64,000 nucleotides of DNA from Alphaproteobacteria bacterium (GTDB lineage Bacteria; Pseudomonadota; Alphaproteobacteria; Rs-D84; CASDRH01): NCBI GenBank assembly GCA_025210155.1, contig JAOASE010000012.1, forward strand, positions 1-64,000, given 5' to 3'. Below the pieces are notes generated by a model. The model did not search any database. It was not told the DNA's origin and was given only the letters and a program-made list of their open reading frames with translations. Position 1 is the stretch's first letter. Each line of letters starts with the position of its first letter. Below, piece after piece: positions 40,990 to 53,117 of this stretch. The position numbers were made by a program, and so were the translations under genes.

Positions 40990-41601
40990 ATGTCAGATAT
41001 TAAAAACAAAGATGCAGAAGTTATTAAACCTTTAGAAGAAAAAGCAGAAGTTAAACCTGTTGTTAAGAATTCTTCAGCAAGATGGTATGTTGTTCAAGTT
41101 CACTCTGGATGTGAAAATTCAGTTGTAGCTTCTATTAAAGAAAAGGCTGAAAAAGCTGGTATGATGGGTAGTTTTGAAGATATGCTTGTTCCAACTCATA
41201 CTGTTTCTGAGATTAAAAAAGGTAAGAAGGTTGAAAGTGAAAGAAAATTCTTCCCTCGTTACGTTTTAGTTAAAATGGTTATGAACAATGATACATGGTC
41301 ATTGGTTAGAAATATTAATAGAGTTTTAGGTTTCTTGGGTACAAGAACTAAACCAATTCCAGTTTCAGAAAAAGAAGCTATGGAATTAATCGGAAGATTG
41401 GAAAATCCTGAAGAAGCAGTAGCAGCTACTGTTACTTATGAAGTTGGTGAGCAAGTTAAAGTATGTGATGGTCCTTTTGCTTCATTCAATGGTTCTGTTG
41501 AAGAGGTTGACTTGGAAAGAAGTAGATTGAAAGTGTCTGTTTCTATATTTGGTAGACCAACTGAAGTTGAACTTGAATTTAGACAAGTTGAAAAAATTTA
41601 A
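40990..41601 (+). CDS. nusG: Transcription termination/antitermination protein NusG
   Basis: 203 residues. The NGN domain begins with [20 protein letters not shown], continues with [14 protein letters not shown] and RVLGFLGT, and a KOW domain ends the protein ([20 protein letters not shown]). An acidic lead of about 30 residues precedes the core. It couples RNA polymerase with Rho or with ribosomes. Confidence 0.97.
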   Translation: MSDIKNKDAEVIKPLEEKAEVKPVVKNSSARWYVVQVHSGCENSVVASIKEKAEKAGMMGSFEDMLVPTHTVSEIKKGKKVESERKFFPRYVLVKMVMNNDTWSLVRNINRVLGFLGTRTKPIPVSEKEAMELIGRLENPEEAVAATVTYEVGEQVKVCDGPFASFNGSVEEVDLERSRLKVSVSIFGRPTEVELEFRQVEKI

Positions 41602-41729
41602 GAAAGTTTGAAGCCTTCGGGTTTCGTGTTGAGGCTGTTTTGAAAAATAGGCAGTTTCATAAAATGTGGTAGGAATATGCCGTTTTCCACACCACAAACT
41701 CAATAATAATAAATATAAGGAGTAATAAA
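41602..41729 (+). promoter_or_regulatory. rplK leader, probable L1 autoregulatory region
   Basis: 128 bases with a hairpin-forming GTGGTAGG...CCACACCAC segment (about 41669-41696) and a GAAGCC/GGTTTC stem near 41610-41627. In bacteria the rplKA mRNA leader carries the L1-binding site that mimics the 23S L1 stalk. The match here is by position and stem layout only. Confidence 0.45.
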
Positions 41730-42164
41730 ATGGCAAAAAAAGAATTAGCTTCACAAGTGAAGTTACAAGTGCCTGCGGGTGCTGCTAATCCATCTCCTCC
41801 AGTAGGTCCTGCATTAGGTCAAGCTGGTGTGAACATTATGGATTTCTGTAAAGCATTTAACGATAAAACTAAAGATATTGAAAAGAATGCACCTATTCCA
41901 GTTGTGATTAACGTGTATAAGGATAGATCTTTTGATTTTGAAACAAAACTACCTCCAGTAAGTTTTTACTTGAAAAAAGCTTGTAACCTTAAAAAAGGTT
42001 CTGGTGCTGTTGGTAAAGAAGCTCCAGTTGCTTCTATTTCTATGGATAAGATTAAAGAAGTTGCAGAAACTAAAATGCAAGATATGAACTGTCACTCAAT
42101 AGACTCTGCTGTTAACATGGTTAAAGGTCAATGTATGTCTATGGGCATCAAAGTGGAGGAATAA
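41730..42164 (+). CDS. rplK: Ribosomal protein uL11
   Basis: 144 residues. [35 protein letters not shown] is represented by [16 protein letters not shown] and [10 protein letters not shown], with [18 protein letters not shown] in the middle and [16 protein letters not shown] near the end. It forms the base of the ribosomal GTPase-associated stalk. Strong RBS AAGGAG. Confidence 0.98.
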   Translation: MAKKELASQVKLQVPAGAANPSPPVGPALGQAGVNIMDFCKAFNDKTKDIEKNAPIPVVINVYKDRSFDFETKLPPVSFYLKKACNLKKGSGAVGKEAPVASISMDKIKEVAETKMQDMNCHSIDSAVNMVKGQCMSMGIKVEE

Positions 42165-42167
42165 TAG

Positions 42168-42860
42168 ATGGTTAAGATTTCTAAAAGAATGGTTAAAGTA
42201 AACGAAGGTGTTAATAAAGAAGAACTTTACACTATCGCTGATGCTGTTAAAACTTTAAAAGAAGCTTCTGCTGTTAAATTTGATGAAACTCTAGAAGTTG
42301 CTCTTAGATTAAATGTTGATCCTAGACAGGCTGATCAAAACCTTAGAGGTATGATTTCTTTACCTCATGGTACAGGTAAAACTGTAAAAGTTGCTGTATT
42401 CTGTGACGAAGATAAGGTTGCTGATGCAAAAGCTGCTGGTGCTGATAAAGCTGGTGCGGAAGAATTAATCGCTGAAATTAAAAAAGGCACAGTTGATTTT
42501 GATGTGGCTATTGCTACTCCAGATATGATGCCTAAAATGGGTCAAGTTGCTAGAGTTTTAGGTCCTAAAGGCTTAATGCCAAACCCTAAATTAGGTACTG
42601 TTACACCAAACTTTGCTGAAGCTGTTAAAAAAGCTAAAGCAGGTCAAGTGGAATACAGAGTTGAAAAACTTGGTATCGTTCACGCAGGTGTTGGTAAATT
42701 AAGTTTTGGTGAAGAAAAACTTATGGAAAATTTAAAAGCATTTTTAGACGTTGTTACTAAAGCTAGACCAAAATCTGTTAAAGGTGCGTTTGTTAAAGGA
42801 TTATCTTTATCAACTACTATGGGTGTTGGTTTAAAAATTGATTTAGCTGAAGTTAAATAG
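42168..42860 (+). CDS. rplA: Ribosomal protein uL1
   Basis: 230 residues. FDETLEVALRLNVDPRQADQ, LRGMISLPHGTGK, the signature region MPKMGQVARVLGPKGLMPNPK followed by GTVTP, and VEYRVEKLGIVHAGVGK. Builds the L1 stalk at the E site and represses its own operon. It starts 4 bases after rplK. Confidence 0.98.
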   Translation: MVKISKRMVKVNEGVNKEELYTIADAVKTLKEASAVKFDETLEVALRLNVDPRQADQNLRGMISLPHGTGKTVKVAVFCDEDKVADAKAAGADKAGAEELIAEIKKGTVDFDVAIATPDMMPKMGQVARVLGPKGLMPNPKLGTVTPNFAEAVKKAKAGQVEYRVEKLGIVHAGVGKLSFGEEKLMENLKAFLDVVTKARPKSVKGAFVKGLSLSTTMGVGLKIDLAEVK

Positions 42861-43124
42861 TTTAAAATTGTAAAAAAGATTCGACTGGCATTATTTTTGT
42901 GGTGTCAGTCCTGAAATAACTTGTCTAAGACTGTCGGTTCTTAATCGCTGAAAGTGAGAGAGTTTAATGATCGAAAGATCGCCTATACAGATGAGAGGAA
43001 TTTAAAGTCATTTTAGACTTTGACTTTCTGGGCAAGTAATGAATGGAGAACTCTTAGAGGTCTCTTAATATACTAACCAGAATTTGCTCTGCGTATGTGG
43101 AGTGAATGAAATAAGGAAGATGAT
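42861..43124 (+). promoter_or_regulatory. rplJ leader, probable L10(L12) autoregulatory RNA
   Basis: 264 bases richer in G+C than nearby gaps, with several stems. GACTG (42884) / CAGTC (42906-42910); a GATC-GAAA-GATC tetraloop hairpin (about 42972-42983); AAAGTC/GACTTT near 43006-43022; GAGA/TCTC near 43048-43066. The segment around GTCTAAGACTG and CGGTTCTTAATCG resembles alphaproteobacterial L10 leaders. Such leaders bind the L10-L12 complex and control rplJL and rpoBC. The L1 gene end and L10 start fit this. Confidence 0.6.
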
Positions 43125-43643
43125 ATGAATCGTAATGATAAAAAACCTTGGATTGAAGGTCTAGCGAAGAGCGTTGAAGGTGCTCAAACTCTTGTTGTTG
43201 CTGATTATAGAGGTTTATCTGTGTCAGATATGACAGAATTGAGATCAAAAGCTCGTGAAGCTGGTGTTTCAGTTAAGGTTATTAAAAACAGACTTGCTCG
43301 TCTTGCTTTTAAAGGTACTGATTTTGAAGGTGTATCACCTTTGTTAGAAGGAACTACATTAATCGCTTTTGGTGATGATATAGTTGCTCCTGCAAAAGTT
43401 CTTCAAGGTTTCGCTAAGGGTAATGATAAATTATCTCTTAAGGGTGGTGTTATGAATGCCGAATTCCTTGATGAAGCTGGTGTTAAAAATCTTGCTTCTA
43501 TGCTATCTATTGATGAACTTAGAGGTAAATTGGCTGGTCTTGTTAAAGCTAATGCTGGAAAACTTGCATATGTTCTTAACGTTCCTGCTGATTCAACAGC
43601 TGCTACAGTTGCTGAACACTATCAGGCTCAAAAAGCTGCTTAA
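43125..43643 (+). CDS. rplJ: Ribosomal protein uL10
   Basis: 172 residues. Family motifs TLVVADYRGLSVSDMTELR, VKVIKNRLARLAFKGT and LLEGTTLIAFGDD. The C-terminal helices bind L7/L12 dimers. Full length, RBS AAGGAAG. Confidence 0.97.
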   Translation: MNRNDKKPWIEGLAKSVEGAQTLVVADYRGLSVSDMTELRSKAREAGVSVKVIKNRLARLAFKGTDFEGVSPLLEGTTLIAFGDDIVAPAKVLQGFAKGNDKLSLKGGVMNAEFLDEAGVKNLASMLSIDELRGKLAGLVKANAGKLAYVLNVPADSTAATVAEHYQAQKAA

Positions 43644-43774
43644 TATAGAGCAAAGATTGAAACCTTGTTTGGTTTCGTAAAAAAATAAATCCTTATGGAT
43701 AAAAATAATAAAGATTGTTGAGATGAAATGTCTCAGTAATTAATTTAAAAGTCAAAAATAAAAGGAATACAAAA

Positions 43775-44143
43775 ATGGCTGATATTAAAAAATTATTTGA
43801 TGAATTATCTGCATTAACTATTATGGAAGCTACTGAGCTTTCTAAAATGATGGAAGAAGAGTGGGGCGTTTCTGCTGCTGCTCCTGTAGCTGCTGCTGGT
43901 GCTGCTGCTGGTGGCGAAGCTGCTGAAGAAAAATCTGACTTTGAAGTTGTTCTAGCTTCAGCTGGTGGTAACAAAATCGCCGTGATTAAAGAAGTTAGAG
44001 GTATCACTGGTTTAGGTCTTAAAGAAGCTAAAGATATGGTTGACGGAGCTCCTAAAACATTAAAAGAAGGTGTTGCTAAAGAAGAAGCTGAAGAAATGAA
44101 AGCTAAATTAGAAGCAGCTGGTGCTACTGTAGAACTAAAATAA
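43775..44143 (+). CDS. rplL: Ribosomal protein bL12 (L7/L12)
   Basis: 122 residues. N-terminal dimer domain ([20 protein letters not shown]), Ala/Gly-rich hinge (about res 37-50), and C-terminal factor-binding domain with [36 protein letters not shown] and [13 protein letters not shown]. Four to six copies sit on L10. Confidence 0.98.
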   Translation: MADIKKLFDELSALTIMEATELSKMMEEEWGVSAAAPVAAAGAAAGGEAAEEKSDFEVVLASAGGNKIAVIKEVRGITGLGLKEAKDMVDGAPKTLKEGVAKEEAEEMKAKLEAAGATVELK

Positions 44144-44163
44144 GTTTAGATTCTAAAATGTAA

Positions 44164-44213
44164 TTTTGGGCAGAGTTAAAGGGGAAATTTCTTCTTTAAC
44201 TTTTGCCACAAAA
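44164..44213 (+). promoter_or_regulatory. rplL-rpoB intergenic hairpin (attenuator or RNase III-type site)
   Basis: TTTTGGGCAGAGTTAAAG pairs with CTTTAACT...TTGCC...AAAA over about 14 base pairs. No T run follows, so it is not a simple terminator. E. coli has an attenuator and RNase III site in the same interval that sets rpoBC relative to ribosomal protein expression. The remaining bases up to 44398 are AT-rich leader. Confidence 0.55.
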
Positions 44214-44398
44214 TGAAGTTTATTAAATTTTTATTTTTAATTTATCTTTTTGTAGGTGAATTTAGAATGAAAATTGTGTTGTGGATCACATGAAAAAATC
44301 CTATCTATACTTTTAAATTTTGGATTGAGGTACTTATCCAACAGTAATCGCGATTTAGTCGCTTAAATAAAAACTAAATAGTTTATAATGGAGGCCTT

Positions 44399-47300
44399 AT
44401 GGTACAACAAAATACTGTTAGAAGAATTAGAAAATCCTTTGGTAAAATCAAGTCGCCAATCGAAATACCTAATTTGATAGAACTACAATTAAACTCTTAT
44501 AAAGACTTTTTGCAAAGAGATGTTAATCCTGAAGAAAGAGAAGACATTGGTTTGCAAGGTGTATTTAAATCAGTTTTTCCAATTGAAACTAATAACGTTA
44601 CTTTAGAGTTTGTTAAGTATGAATTAGAAAGTCCAAAATATAATATTAAAGAATGTGTTAAGAAAGATTTAACTTACGAAGCATCTATGAGATTAACTCT
44701 TAGAATGATCGTTTGGGAAGTTGATGAAAAAACTAAAGAAAGAACAATTTCTGACATTAAAGAGCAAGAAGTATTCATGGGAGAAATTCCTTTGATGACT
44801 GAGAAAGCTACTTTCATTTTCAATGGTACAGAAAGAGTTGTTGTATCTCAAGTTCAAAGAGCTCCAGGTGTGTTCTTCTCTCATGATTCTGGTAAGAGTC
44901 ATGCGTCAGGTAAAGTATTGTTTGCTGCAAAAATCATACCTTACAGAGGTTCTTGGTTAGATTTTGAATTTGATCACAAAGATGTTCTTTATATCAGAAT
45001 TGATAAAAGAAGAAAAATTCCTGCAACAGTATTATTAAAAGCACTGGAAGAAGGCGAAATGAATCTAGATGAAAAAGTTCTAGAAAGATTTTACTGTGTT
45101 CAAAAAGCTAAAAAGACTAAAGATGGTTGGGTTAAAGAATTTGATCCTTCATTAATCGTTAGACCTATTAAAGCAAGATTTGATTATGTTAATGCTGATA
45201 CTGGCAAAATTGAAGTTGCAGCTGGTGAAAAGATTTCTGCTAGAAAAGCTAAGAAAATGGCTGAGTCTGGATTTAATTCTATGTTAATTAATGAAGAAAA
45301 TCTAGTTGGTATGTCTTTAGCGAAAACTATTATTGATGAAGAAAATAAAGACTTGATCGCTAGAGCTGGTGAAGAAATTACTGAAGAAATGTTAGAAAGA
45401 TTTAATCAAATTGGTTTAAAAGAACTTTCTATTCCATTTATTGATAATGTTAACTCAGGTCACCATATTCAAAAAACTATGGAAGTTGATAAAACATTAA
45501 CTAAAGAAGATGCATTGTTCTCAATCTACAATGTTGTTAGACCAGGTGATTTAGCAAATAGAGAATCTGCAGAAGCTTTATTAGAAAATCTTTTCTTTAA
45601 TTCAGATAGATATGACTTATCAAAAGTTGGTAGATATAAAATGAACTTAAAGTTCGGTGTTGCTGATGTCGATAATGTAGAAAGCAGATGTTTATCTAAA
45701 GATGATATCGTTAACACTGTTAAAGAATTGTTGAAAATTAAAGACGGTAAATCAACAGTTGATGATATCGATAACTTGGCTAACAGAAGAATTAGAGCTA
45801 TTGGTGAGTTAATGGAAAATCAATATAGAATTGGTTTAGTTGCTTTAGATAGAACTGTTAGAGAAAAAATTAACGTATCTCAAATAGATACTTTGATGCC
45901 TCAAGATTTAATCAATTCTAGACCTATGTCAGCGTCTATTAAAGAATTCTTGGGATCATCTCAATTGTCTCAATTCATGGATCAAAATAACCCATTGTCA
46001 GAAGTTTCTCACAAAAGAAGAGTTTCAGCTTTAGGTAATGGTGGTCTTTCAAGAGATAGAGCTGGTTTCGAAGTTCGTGACGTACACACTACTCACTATG
46101 GTAGAATTTGTCCGATTGAAACTCCAGAGGGTCCATCTATTGGTTTGATTAACAACTTGGCATCTTATGCAAAAGTTAATAAATATGGTTTCTTAGAAAC
46201 TCCATATAAAAAAGTTGTAGATAGTAAAGTTACTGATGAAGTTGTTTATATGTCTCCAATTCAAGAAAAAGGTTTGAGAATTGCACAAACAGATTCTAAT
46301 TTAGATAAAGATGGCAAATTCACTGATGAATATGTTGTTTGTAGAGAAAATGGAGAATATGTTTCTGTTCCAGCTGGTGAAGTAGAATATATTGATATTT
46401 CTCCTCAACAGGTTGTTTCAGTTACATCTGCATTGATTCCTTTCTTAGAAAACGACGACGCGAACAGAGCGTTGATGGGATCAAACATGCAACGACAAGC
46501 TGTTCCACTAATTCAAAACCAAGTTCCTGTAGTTGGTACTGGTATGGAATCAAAAGTTGCTGTAGATTCTAAGTCGGTAGTTGTTGCTAATAATGATGGT
46601 TTTGTTAAATATGTAGATGCTTCAAGAATTGTTGTACAATGTTCTGCTGAAGATGCTGATAGTAATTCAGGTGTTGATATTTACAGATTAGATAAATATG
46701 AAAGATCTAACCAAAATACTTGTATTAACCAATCTCCATTAGTTAAATGTGGTGATAAAGTTGTTAAAGGTGATGTTCTTGCTGATGGTCCTTGTACGGA
46801 ACTTGGTGAATTAGCATTAGGTAGAAACGTTAAAGTTGCCTTCATGACTTGGAATGGTTATAACTTTGAGGATTCTATTATTATTTCTGAAAAACTAGTT
46901 AGAGATGATGCATTTACTTCTGTTCACATTGAAGAATTTGAAGTTTCTGCAAGAGATACTAAGCTAGGTGCCGAAGAAATCACAAGAGATATTCCAAATA
47001 CTGGTGAAGAAGCATTAAAGAATTTAGACGAAGCTGGTATTGTTCACGTTGGTGCTAGAGTTAAAGCTGGTGACATATTAGTTGGTAAAGTTACTCCTAA
47101 GGGTGAGTCAGTAATTACTCCAGAAGAAAAACTTTTAAGAGCTATCTTTGGTGAAAAAGCTATGGAAGTTAGAGATACTTCATTAAGAATGCATTCTGGT
47201 TCAGAAGGTACAGTTATTGATGTACAAGTTCTTAATAGAAAAGGTGTTGAAAAAGACGAAAGATCTTTAGCTATTGAGCAAGTTGAAATTGATAAAATCA

Positions 47301-48550
47301 ACAAAGATATGGCTGATGAAAAACAAATTCTTTTCGGTGGATTTAAAAACAAACTTTCTAACATCATTATAAATGCTATTGTTAAAGATGGTATTACTGG
47401 TGTAATCAAAAAAGGTGAAAAATTAACTTCAGAAATCTTTGAAAAATTAGGTGTTTCTGAACTTAAAAAATTATCTTTTGAAAAAGAAAGTGTTCAAAAA
47501 TCTTTTGATAAAGCTTATGAAGGTTTCAACATAAGTGTTCAAGAATTAGAAGAAGAATTTGAAGCTAAAAAAGTTAAAGTTCAAGAAGGTAACGTTCTTG
47601 CAGCTGGTGTATTAAAAACAGTTAAAGTATTCGTTGCTATTAAAAGAAAATTAAAACCTGGTGATAAACTTGCGGGTAGACACGGAAACAAAGGTATTGT
47701 TTCAAGAATCGTTCCTGTTGAAGATATGCCGTTTATGGAAAATGGTGAGCCTGTGGATATTATCTTATCTCCACTTGGATTACCTTCTCGTATGAACATC
47801 GGTCAAATCTTAGAAACTCACTTAGGTTGGGCAGCTAAAGGATTAGGTCAACAAATTGGTGATTTAGCAGTAGAGTATAAAAAATCTCAAGATGATGCTA
47901 AGTTGAAGTCTAAGTTGAAAGAAATATACGAAGGCGAAGATATGAAGAGAATTGATAATCTTTCTGGTAAAGAATTATTAGATATGTCTGAAAATCTTGC
48001 TAAAGGTGTTACTTTCGCAACTCCTGTGTTTGACGGTGCTACAGATAAAGATATTTCTGGTATGTTAGAAAAAGCAGGTGCTGCAACAACAGGTCAACAA
48101 AATCTTTGGGATGGTAGAACAGGTGAAATGTTCGATAGACAAATTACTGTTGGATATATTTACATGTTGAAACTTCACCACTTAGTTGATGAAAAGATGC
48201 ACGCTAGGTCTATAGGTCCATACTCACTAGTAACTCAACAACCTCTTGGAGGTAAAGCTCAGTTCGGTGGACAAAGATTTGGTGAAATGGAAGTTTGGGC
48301 ACTAGAAGCTTATGGTGCTGCATATACACTTCAAGAAATGTTAACAGTTAAGTCCGATGACGTTGCTGGTAGAACTAAAGTTTATGAATCTATCATTAGA
48401 GGAAATCATAACTTTGAATCAGGTACTCCAGAATCGTTTAACGTTTTAACTAATGAATTGAAAGCGTTAGGTATCAATGTTGAATTAAAATATTCTACAG
48501 ATGAAGATGAAAATAACGCTGATGAAGAAGAAGTTAAACAAATAGCTTAG
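44399..48550 (+). CDS. rpoB: RNA polymerase subunit beta
   Basis: 1383 residues. Full set of beta motifs: RIRKSFGKI near the start, the rifampicin region [20 protein letters not shown] and [20 protein letters not shown] (sensitive-type residues D, H and S present), [46 protein letters not shown] and [20 protein letters not shown]. The C-terminus is acidic. Intact and of usual alphaproteobacterial length. RBS GGAGG at 44390-44394. Confidence 0.99.
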   Translation: MVQQNTVRRIRKSFGKIKSPIEIPNLIELQLNSYKDFLQRDVNPEEREDIGLQGVFKSVFPIETNNVTLEFVKYELESPKYNIKECVKKDLTYEASMRLTLRMIVWEVDEKTKERTISDIKEQEVFMGEIPLMTEKATFIFNGTERVVVSQVQRAPGVFFSHDSGKSHASGKVLFAAKIIPYRGSWLDFEFDHKDVLYIRIDKRRKIPATVLLKALEEGEMNLDEKVLERFYCVQKAKKTKDGWVKEFDPSLIVRPIKARFDYVNADTGKIEVAAGEKISARKAKKMAESGFNSMLINEENLVGMSLAKTIIDEENKDLIARAGEEITEEMLERFNQIGLKELSIPFIDNVNSGHHIQKTMEVDKTLTKEDALFSIYNVVRPGDLANRESAEALLENLFFNSDRYDLSKVGRYKMNLKFGVADVDNVESRCLSKDDIVNTVKELLKIKDGKSTVDDIDNLANRRIRAIGELMENQYRIGLVALDRTVREKINVSQIDTLMPQDLINSRPMSASIKEFLGSSQLSQFMDQNNPLSEVSHKRRVSALGNGGLSRDRAGFEVRDVHTTHYGRICPIETPEGPSIGLINNLASYAKVNKYGFLETPYKKVVDSKVTDEVVYMSPIQEKGLRIAQTDSNLDKDGKFTDEYVVCRENGEYVSVPAGEVEYIDISPQQVVSVTSALIPFLENDDANRALMGSNMQRQAVPLIQNQVPVVGTGMESKVAVDSKSVVVANNDGFVKYVDASRIVVQCSAEDADSNSGVDIYRLDKYERSNQNTCINQSPLVKCGDKVVKGDVLADGPCTELGELALGRNVKVAFMTWNGYNFEDSIIISEKLVRDDAFTSVHIEEFEVSARDTKLGAEEITRDIPNTGEEALKNLDEAGIVHVGARVKAGDILVGKVTPKGESVITPEEKLLRAIFGEKAMEVRDTSLRMHSGSEGTVIDVQVLNRKGVEKDERSLAIEQVEIDKINKDMADEKQILFGGFKNKLSNIIINAIVKDGITGVIKKGEKLTSEIFEKLGVSELKKLSFEKESVQKSFDKAYEGFNISVQELEEEFEAKKVKVQEGNVLAAGVLKTVKVFVAIKRKLKPGDKLAGRHGNKGIVSRIVPVEDMPFMENGEPVDIILSPLGLPSRMNIGQILETHLGWAAKGLGQQIGDLAVEYKKSQDDAKLKSKLKEIYEGEDMKRIDNLSGKELLDMSENLAKGVTFATPVFDGATDKDISGMLEKAGAATTGQQNLWDGRTGEMFDRQITVGYIYMLKLHHLVDEKMHARSIGPYSLVTQQPLGGKAQFGGQRFGEMEVWALEAYGAAYTLQEMLTVKSDDVAGRTKVYESIIRGNHNFESGTPESFNVLTNELKALGINVELKYSTDEDENNADEEEVKQIA

Positions 48551-48693
48551 TTCTTAAATGGGTTTGGTAGTTGATTTAATATTGATTACCAAACTCAGAA
48601 AAAATTTATTGTTAGTTAGAAAATAACTGAAAACGGACAAAAATATTTTTCTTAATGGAAAATAAAAAGAAAAAATAAAAGAGGTAATAAAAA

Positions 48694-51600
48694 ATGGCAT
48701 TACAAAAATACTTCGGTCAAATGGAAAAAACAGATAACTTTAACAAGATTAAAGTATCTATTGCTTCTCCAGAACAAATTAGATCTTGGTCTTATGGTGA
48801 AGTAACTAAACCAGAAACTGTTAACTATAGAACTTTTAAGCCAGAAAAGAATGGTTTATTCTGTGCTAAAATTTTTGGTCCTACAAAAGATTACGAATGT
48901 CTTTGTGGTAAATATAAAAGAATTAAATACAAAGGTGTTATCTGTGAAAGATGTGGTGTAGAAGTTACAGCGCAAAAAGTTAGAAGAGAAAGAATGGGTC
49001 ATATTGAATTGGCTTGTCCAGTTGCTCATATCTGGTTCTTGAAATCTCTTCCATCTAAGATTTCAACACTAATTGATATTCCAGTTAAAAAATTAGAAAA
49101 AGTTTTATATTTCGATTCTTATATCGTTATTGAACCAGGTCTAACTTCTTTGAAACAATATGATTTGATTTCTGAAGAAGAATATATTATGGCTCAAGAA
49201 CAATATGGTGAAGAAGCGTTTAGAGCTGGTATTGGTGCGGTTGCATTAAAAGAAATGTTAAGCTTAATTGATTTAGAAAGTGAAAGAGATGCTTTGAGAG
49301 AAACTCTTGCAACTACTAAATCTGAAACTATTAGAAAGAAAGTTATTAAAAGATTAAAAATCGTTGAAGCTTTCGTAGATTCTGGTGCTAATCCAGAGTG
49401 GATGATTATGGATGTTCTTCCAGTTCTTCCTCCTGAATTAAGACCTCTTGTACCATTAGATGGTGGAAGATTTGCTTCATCAGATTTGAATGATCTTTAT
49501 AGAAGAGTTATTAATAGAAATAACAGATTGAAAAGATTAATGGAACTTAAAGCTCCAGAAATTATCGTTAGAAACGAAAAAAGAATGTTACAAGAAGCTG
49601 TAGATTCTCTATTCGATAATTCTAGAAAAGCTACTCCAGTTATGGCTAATAACAAAAGAGCTTATAAATCTTTATCTGATATGTTAAAAGGTAAACAAGG
49701 TCGTTTCAGACAAAACTTGTTAGGTAAACGTGTGGATTATTCTGGTAGATCAGTTATCGTTGCTGGTTCTGAATTAAAACTTCACCAATGTGGTTTACCT
49801 AAGAAAATGGCTCTTGAATTATTCAAACCTTTCGTATTCTCTAAATTAGAATCTTTAGGTTATGCTAATACAATTAAATCAGCTAAGAAATTAGTTGAAA
49901 GAGAAGAAGCTGTTGTTTGGGATATCTTAGAGGATGTTATTAAAGAACACCCTGTATTGCTAAACAGAGCACCAACTCTTCACAGATTAGGTATCCAAGC
50001 ATTTGAACCTAAATTGATTGAAGGTAAAGCAATTCAACTTCATCCGTTAGTTTGTGGTGGTTTCAACGCCGACTTTGACGGTGACCAAATGGCTGTTCAC
50101 GTACCTTTATCTTTAGAAGCTCAATTGGAAGCAAGAGTATTGATGATGTCTACAAATAACATCTTACAACCGTCTTCTGGTAAACCAATTATTACACCTT
50201 CTCAAGACATCGTGTTAGGTATTTATTACTTAACTACTGCAAGAGAAGAAGCTAAAGGTAATGGATTGGCGTTTGCTTCAATAGATGAAATTCAAATCGC
50301 TTTAAATGAGCAAAAAGTTGAATTAAATACTAAGATTAAAGCTAGATATATTCATAAAGATGAAAATGGTGTTGAAACTTCTAAAGTTTATGATACTACA
50401 GTTGGTAGAATGTTAATGTCTGAAATCTTACCTAATCATAAGGATATTACTTTTGATCTTGTTAATAAACAAATGGGTAAAAAAGATATTTCTAAATTAG
50501 TTGCCATGACTTATCATAAATTAGGTCAAAAAGAAACAGTACTTTTCTCTGATAGATTGATGGCAATTGGTTTTAAATTCTCAACTAAGGCTGGTGTATC
50601 TTTTGGTAAGTCAGACTTGATTATTCCAGATGAAAAATGGGATGTTGTTGGTCAAACAGAAGCTCAAATTTCAGAATTTGAATCTCAATATCAAGAAGGT
50701 TTGATTACTAGACAAGAAAAATATAATAAAGTTATTGACGCTTGGACTCAATGTTCAGAAGCAGTTAAAGATAAACTTATGGCTAGAATTTCACAACCAG
50801 AAGCAAATGGTTTTGAAAACTCTATTTATATGATGGCTAATTCTGGTGCCAGAGGTTCTGTTTCTCAGATTAGACAGTTAACTGGTATGAGAGGCTTGAT
50901 GGCAAAACCATCTGGTGAAATTATTGAAACACCAATTAAGTCAAACTTTAAAGAAGGTCTATCAGTATCTGAATACTTTAACTCTACTCACGGATCTAGA
51001 AAAGGTCTTGCCGATACAGCCTTAAAAACTGGTGAAGCAGGTTACTTAACTAGAAGACTTGTTGACGTTGCTCAAGATGCTATCGTTAAAGCTGAAGATT
51101 GTGGTACTGAAAAAGGTATCGTTACTACAGCTATCGTTAATGGTGCGTCAGTTGTTGAAGCTATGGAAGAAAGAGTTGTAGGTAGAACTGCTGCTGAAGA
51201 TATCTTAAATCCAGAAACTGAAGAAGTTATCGTTAAGAAAAATGAATTAATTCATGATGAAGATATTAAGAAGATCGTTGACTGTGGTATTGAATCAGTA
51301 AAAATTAGATCTATCTTGACTTGTGAATGTAAAGATGGTGTTTGTGCTAAATGTTATGGTAAAGACTTATCAACAGGTAATATTGTTAATGTTGGTGAAG
51401 CTGTTGGTGTTATCGCAGCTCAATCAATTGGTGAACCTGGTACGCAGCTTACAATGAGAACGTTCCACTTAGGTGGTACAGCTCAAAAGGGTGCCGATAG
51501 ATCTACAATTGATTCAGCATTTAATGCAAAGGTTGTTCTTTCTGATATTAGAACAGTTACTAATTCAAGTAACGAAGAAATCGTTATGTCTAGAGCATCT

Positions 51601-52869
51601 GAAATTGCTTTAGTTGATGCTTCTGGTAAAGAACTTTCTAAAGAAAGAATCCCTTATGGTTCTAAAATCTTTGTTAAAGATGGTTCTGAAGTTGAAAAAG
51701 GTACTAAACTAGTAGAATGGAACCCATATATTAGACCAATTATTACAGAAGTTTCTGGTAAGATCCAACACGTTGACTTATTAGATAACGTTTCTGTTAA
51801 AGAAAGTGTCGACGAAACAACAGGTATTGCATCTAAAATCGTTGTGGATTGGAGATCTCATACTAAGAGAACTGATATTAAACCACAAATCGTTATTACA
51901 GATGAAAATGATGAAATCGTTAAATTATCTTCTGGTAATGCAGCGAAATATATTGTTTCAATTGGTTCAATTATCGTTGTTAATTCAGGTGATGAAGTAC
52001 AAGCTGGTGATATTATAGCTTACTCAACAGTTGAAGATTCTAAAACAAAAGACATCACTGGTGGTCTTCCAAGAGTGGTTGAATTGTTCGAAGCTAGAAA
52101 TCCTTCAAATATGGCTGTGATTGCTGCTGAAGACGGTACAATTGAATTCAAAGATGACGTTAGAAATAAACATAAATTTGTTCTACATGCTGAAAATGGA
52201 GAAGAAATAGATTACTCTATTACTAAGGGTGTTCACATCAACGTACAAGATGGTGACTTTGTAAGAAAAGGTGACAAAATTACAGATGGTGAACTTTCTC
52301 CTCATGACATTTTAAGAGTGTTAGGAATTGAAGAACTTGCTAAATATCTTGTTAAAGAAGTACAAGAAGTTTATAGATTGCAAGGTGTGGAAATCAATGA
52401 CAAACACATTGAATGTATCATCAGACAAATGTTGAAGAAGAAAGAAGTTGTTAACCCAGGTGCTACTACATTCTTAACAGGTGAAGTAGTAGACGTTAAG
52501 AGTCTTATTATTGAAAATGAAAAAGCTATTGCAGCTGGTGGAGAACCTGCAAAGGTTAAAGATGTATTACTTGGTATTACTAAATCTGCTGGTCAATCTG
52601 GTTCATTCATTTCAGCGGCTTCATTCCAAGAAACAACTAGAGTAATTACAGAAGCAGCTATCGCAGGTAAAGAGGATTACTTAAATGCTCTTAAAGAAAA
52701 TGTGATTGTTGGTAGATTGATACCAGCTGGTACAGGTGCTTATGTAAATGAAGTTAAGAAACTTGCTAAGAAGAAAGATATGGAACTTGCAAATAAAAAA
52801 TCTGAAGGTTCTGTAGAAGCTGAAATGCAAGAAGGTAATCTAGATATGGCATTACCTGGCTTAGAATAA
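48694..52869 (+). CDS. rpoC: RNA polymerase subunit beta'
   Basis: 1391 residues. N-terminal zinc site CLCGKY...CERCGVE, the [17 protein letters not shown] region, the catalytic [16 protein letters not shown] with three Asp, second zinc site [13 protein letters not shown], and [20 protein letters not shown]. Complete. The stop lies at the edge of repeat copy 5, and a terminator follows it. Confidence 0.99.
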   Translation: MALQKYFGQMEKTDNFNKIKVSIASPEQIRSWSYGEVTKPETVNYRTFKPEKNGLFCAKIFGPTKDYECLCGKYKRIKYKGVICERCGVEVTAQKVRRERMGHIELACPVAHIWFLKSLPSKISTLIDIPVKKLEKVLYFDSYIVIEPGLTSLKQYDLISEEEYIMAQEQYGEEAFRAGIGAVALKEMLSLIDLESERDALRETLATTKSETIRKKVIKRLKIVEAFVDSGANPEWMIMDVLPVLPPELRPLVPLDGGRFASSDLNDLYRRVINRNNRLKRLMELKAPEIIVRNEKRMLQEAVDSLFDNSRKATPVMANNKRAYKSLSDMLKGKQGRFRQNLLGKRVDYSGRSVIVAGSELKLHQCGLPKKMALELFKPFVFSKLESLGYANTIKSAKKLVEREEAVVWDILEDVIKEHPVLLNRAPTLHRLGIQAFEPKLIEGKAIQLHPLVCGGFNADFDGDQMAVHVPLSLEAQLEARVLMMSTNNILQPSSGKPIITPSQDIVLGIYYLTTAREEAKGNGLAFASIDEIQIALNEQKVELNTKIKARYIHKDENGVETSKVYDTTVGRMLMSEILPNHKDITFDLVNKQMGKKDISKLVAMTYHKLGQKETVLFSDRLMAIGFKFSTKAGVSFGKSDLIIPDEKWDVVGQTEAQISEFESQYQEGLITRQEKYNKVIDAWTQCSEAVKDKLMARISQPEANGFENSIYMMANSGARGSVSQIRQLTGMRGLMAKPSGEIIETPIKSNFKEGLSVSEYFNSTHGSRKGLADTALKTGEAGYLTRRLVDVAQDAIVKAEDCGTEKGIVTTAIVNGASVVEAMEERVVGRTAAEDILNPETEEVIVKKNELIHDEDIKKIVDCGIESVKIRSILTCECKDGVCAKCYGKDLSTGNIVNVGEAVGVIAAQSIGEPGTQLTMRTFHLGGTAQKGADRSTIDSAFNAKVVLSDIRTVTNSSNEEIVMSRASEIALVDASGKELSKERIPYGSKIFVKDGSEVEKGTKLVEWNPYIRPIITEVSGKIQHVDLLDNVSVKESVDETTGIASKIVVDWRSHTKRTDIKPQIVITDENDEIVKLSSGNAAKYIVSIGSIIVVNSGDEVQAGDIIAYSTVEDSKTKDITGGLPRVVELFEARNPSNMAVIAAEDGTIEFKDDVRNKHKFVLHAENGEEIDYSITKGVHINVQDGDFVRKGDKITDGELSPHDILRVLGIEELAKYLVKEVQEVYRLQGVEINDKHIECIIRQMLKKKEVVNPGATTFLTGEVVDVKSLIIENEKAIAAGGEPAKVKDVLLGITKSAGQSGSFISAASFQETTRVITEAAIAGKEDYLNALKENVIVGRLIPAGTGAYVNEVKKLAKKKDMELANKKSEGSVEAEMQEGNLDMALPGLE

Positions 52870-52998
52870 ATTAAACATCGTTTTTGCATGATTGATTGCG
52901 AGAAATATTTTTAATCTTTGGTAATTGAGTATTATTTATACACGATGCCAAATCTGAAAAACATTTTCGCTTCTAATCGAACAAAATACTCGTTTAAT
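52869..52998. repeat. Palindromic intergenic repeat, copy 5 (after rpoC)
   Basis: About 130 bp, close in sequence to copy 6. ATTAAACATCG / CGTTTAAT outer arms, TTTTTGCATGA / TCGAACAAAA, GCGAGAAATATTTTTAATC / matching complement, core GTATTATTTATACAC (52929-52943). It lies between the rpoC stop and the operon terminator. Confidence 0.9.
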
Positions 52999-53007
52999 GA
53001 TAAGAAA

Positions 53008-53040
53008 AAAAATCCTCGATTATTTCGGGGATTTTTATTT
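53008..53040 (+). terminator. Terminator of the rpoBC operon
   Basis: AAAAATCCTCGA (53008-53019) / TCGGGGATTTTT (53025-53036) with one G-U pair; T-rich tail. Confidence 0.85.
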
Positions 53041-53117
53041 TATATATAAATAGTTTTTTAGTCTTTACAAAGTTTATATTTTTATTATCATTATTTTATG
53101 TTTTGAAGGGATATATT

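Noticed and set aside
47044-47409. 121-codon minus frame in rpoB, with similar antisense frames in rpoB, rpoC, gyrB and lon
   Set aside because: Shadows of well conserved + strand genes.
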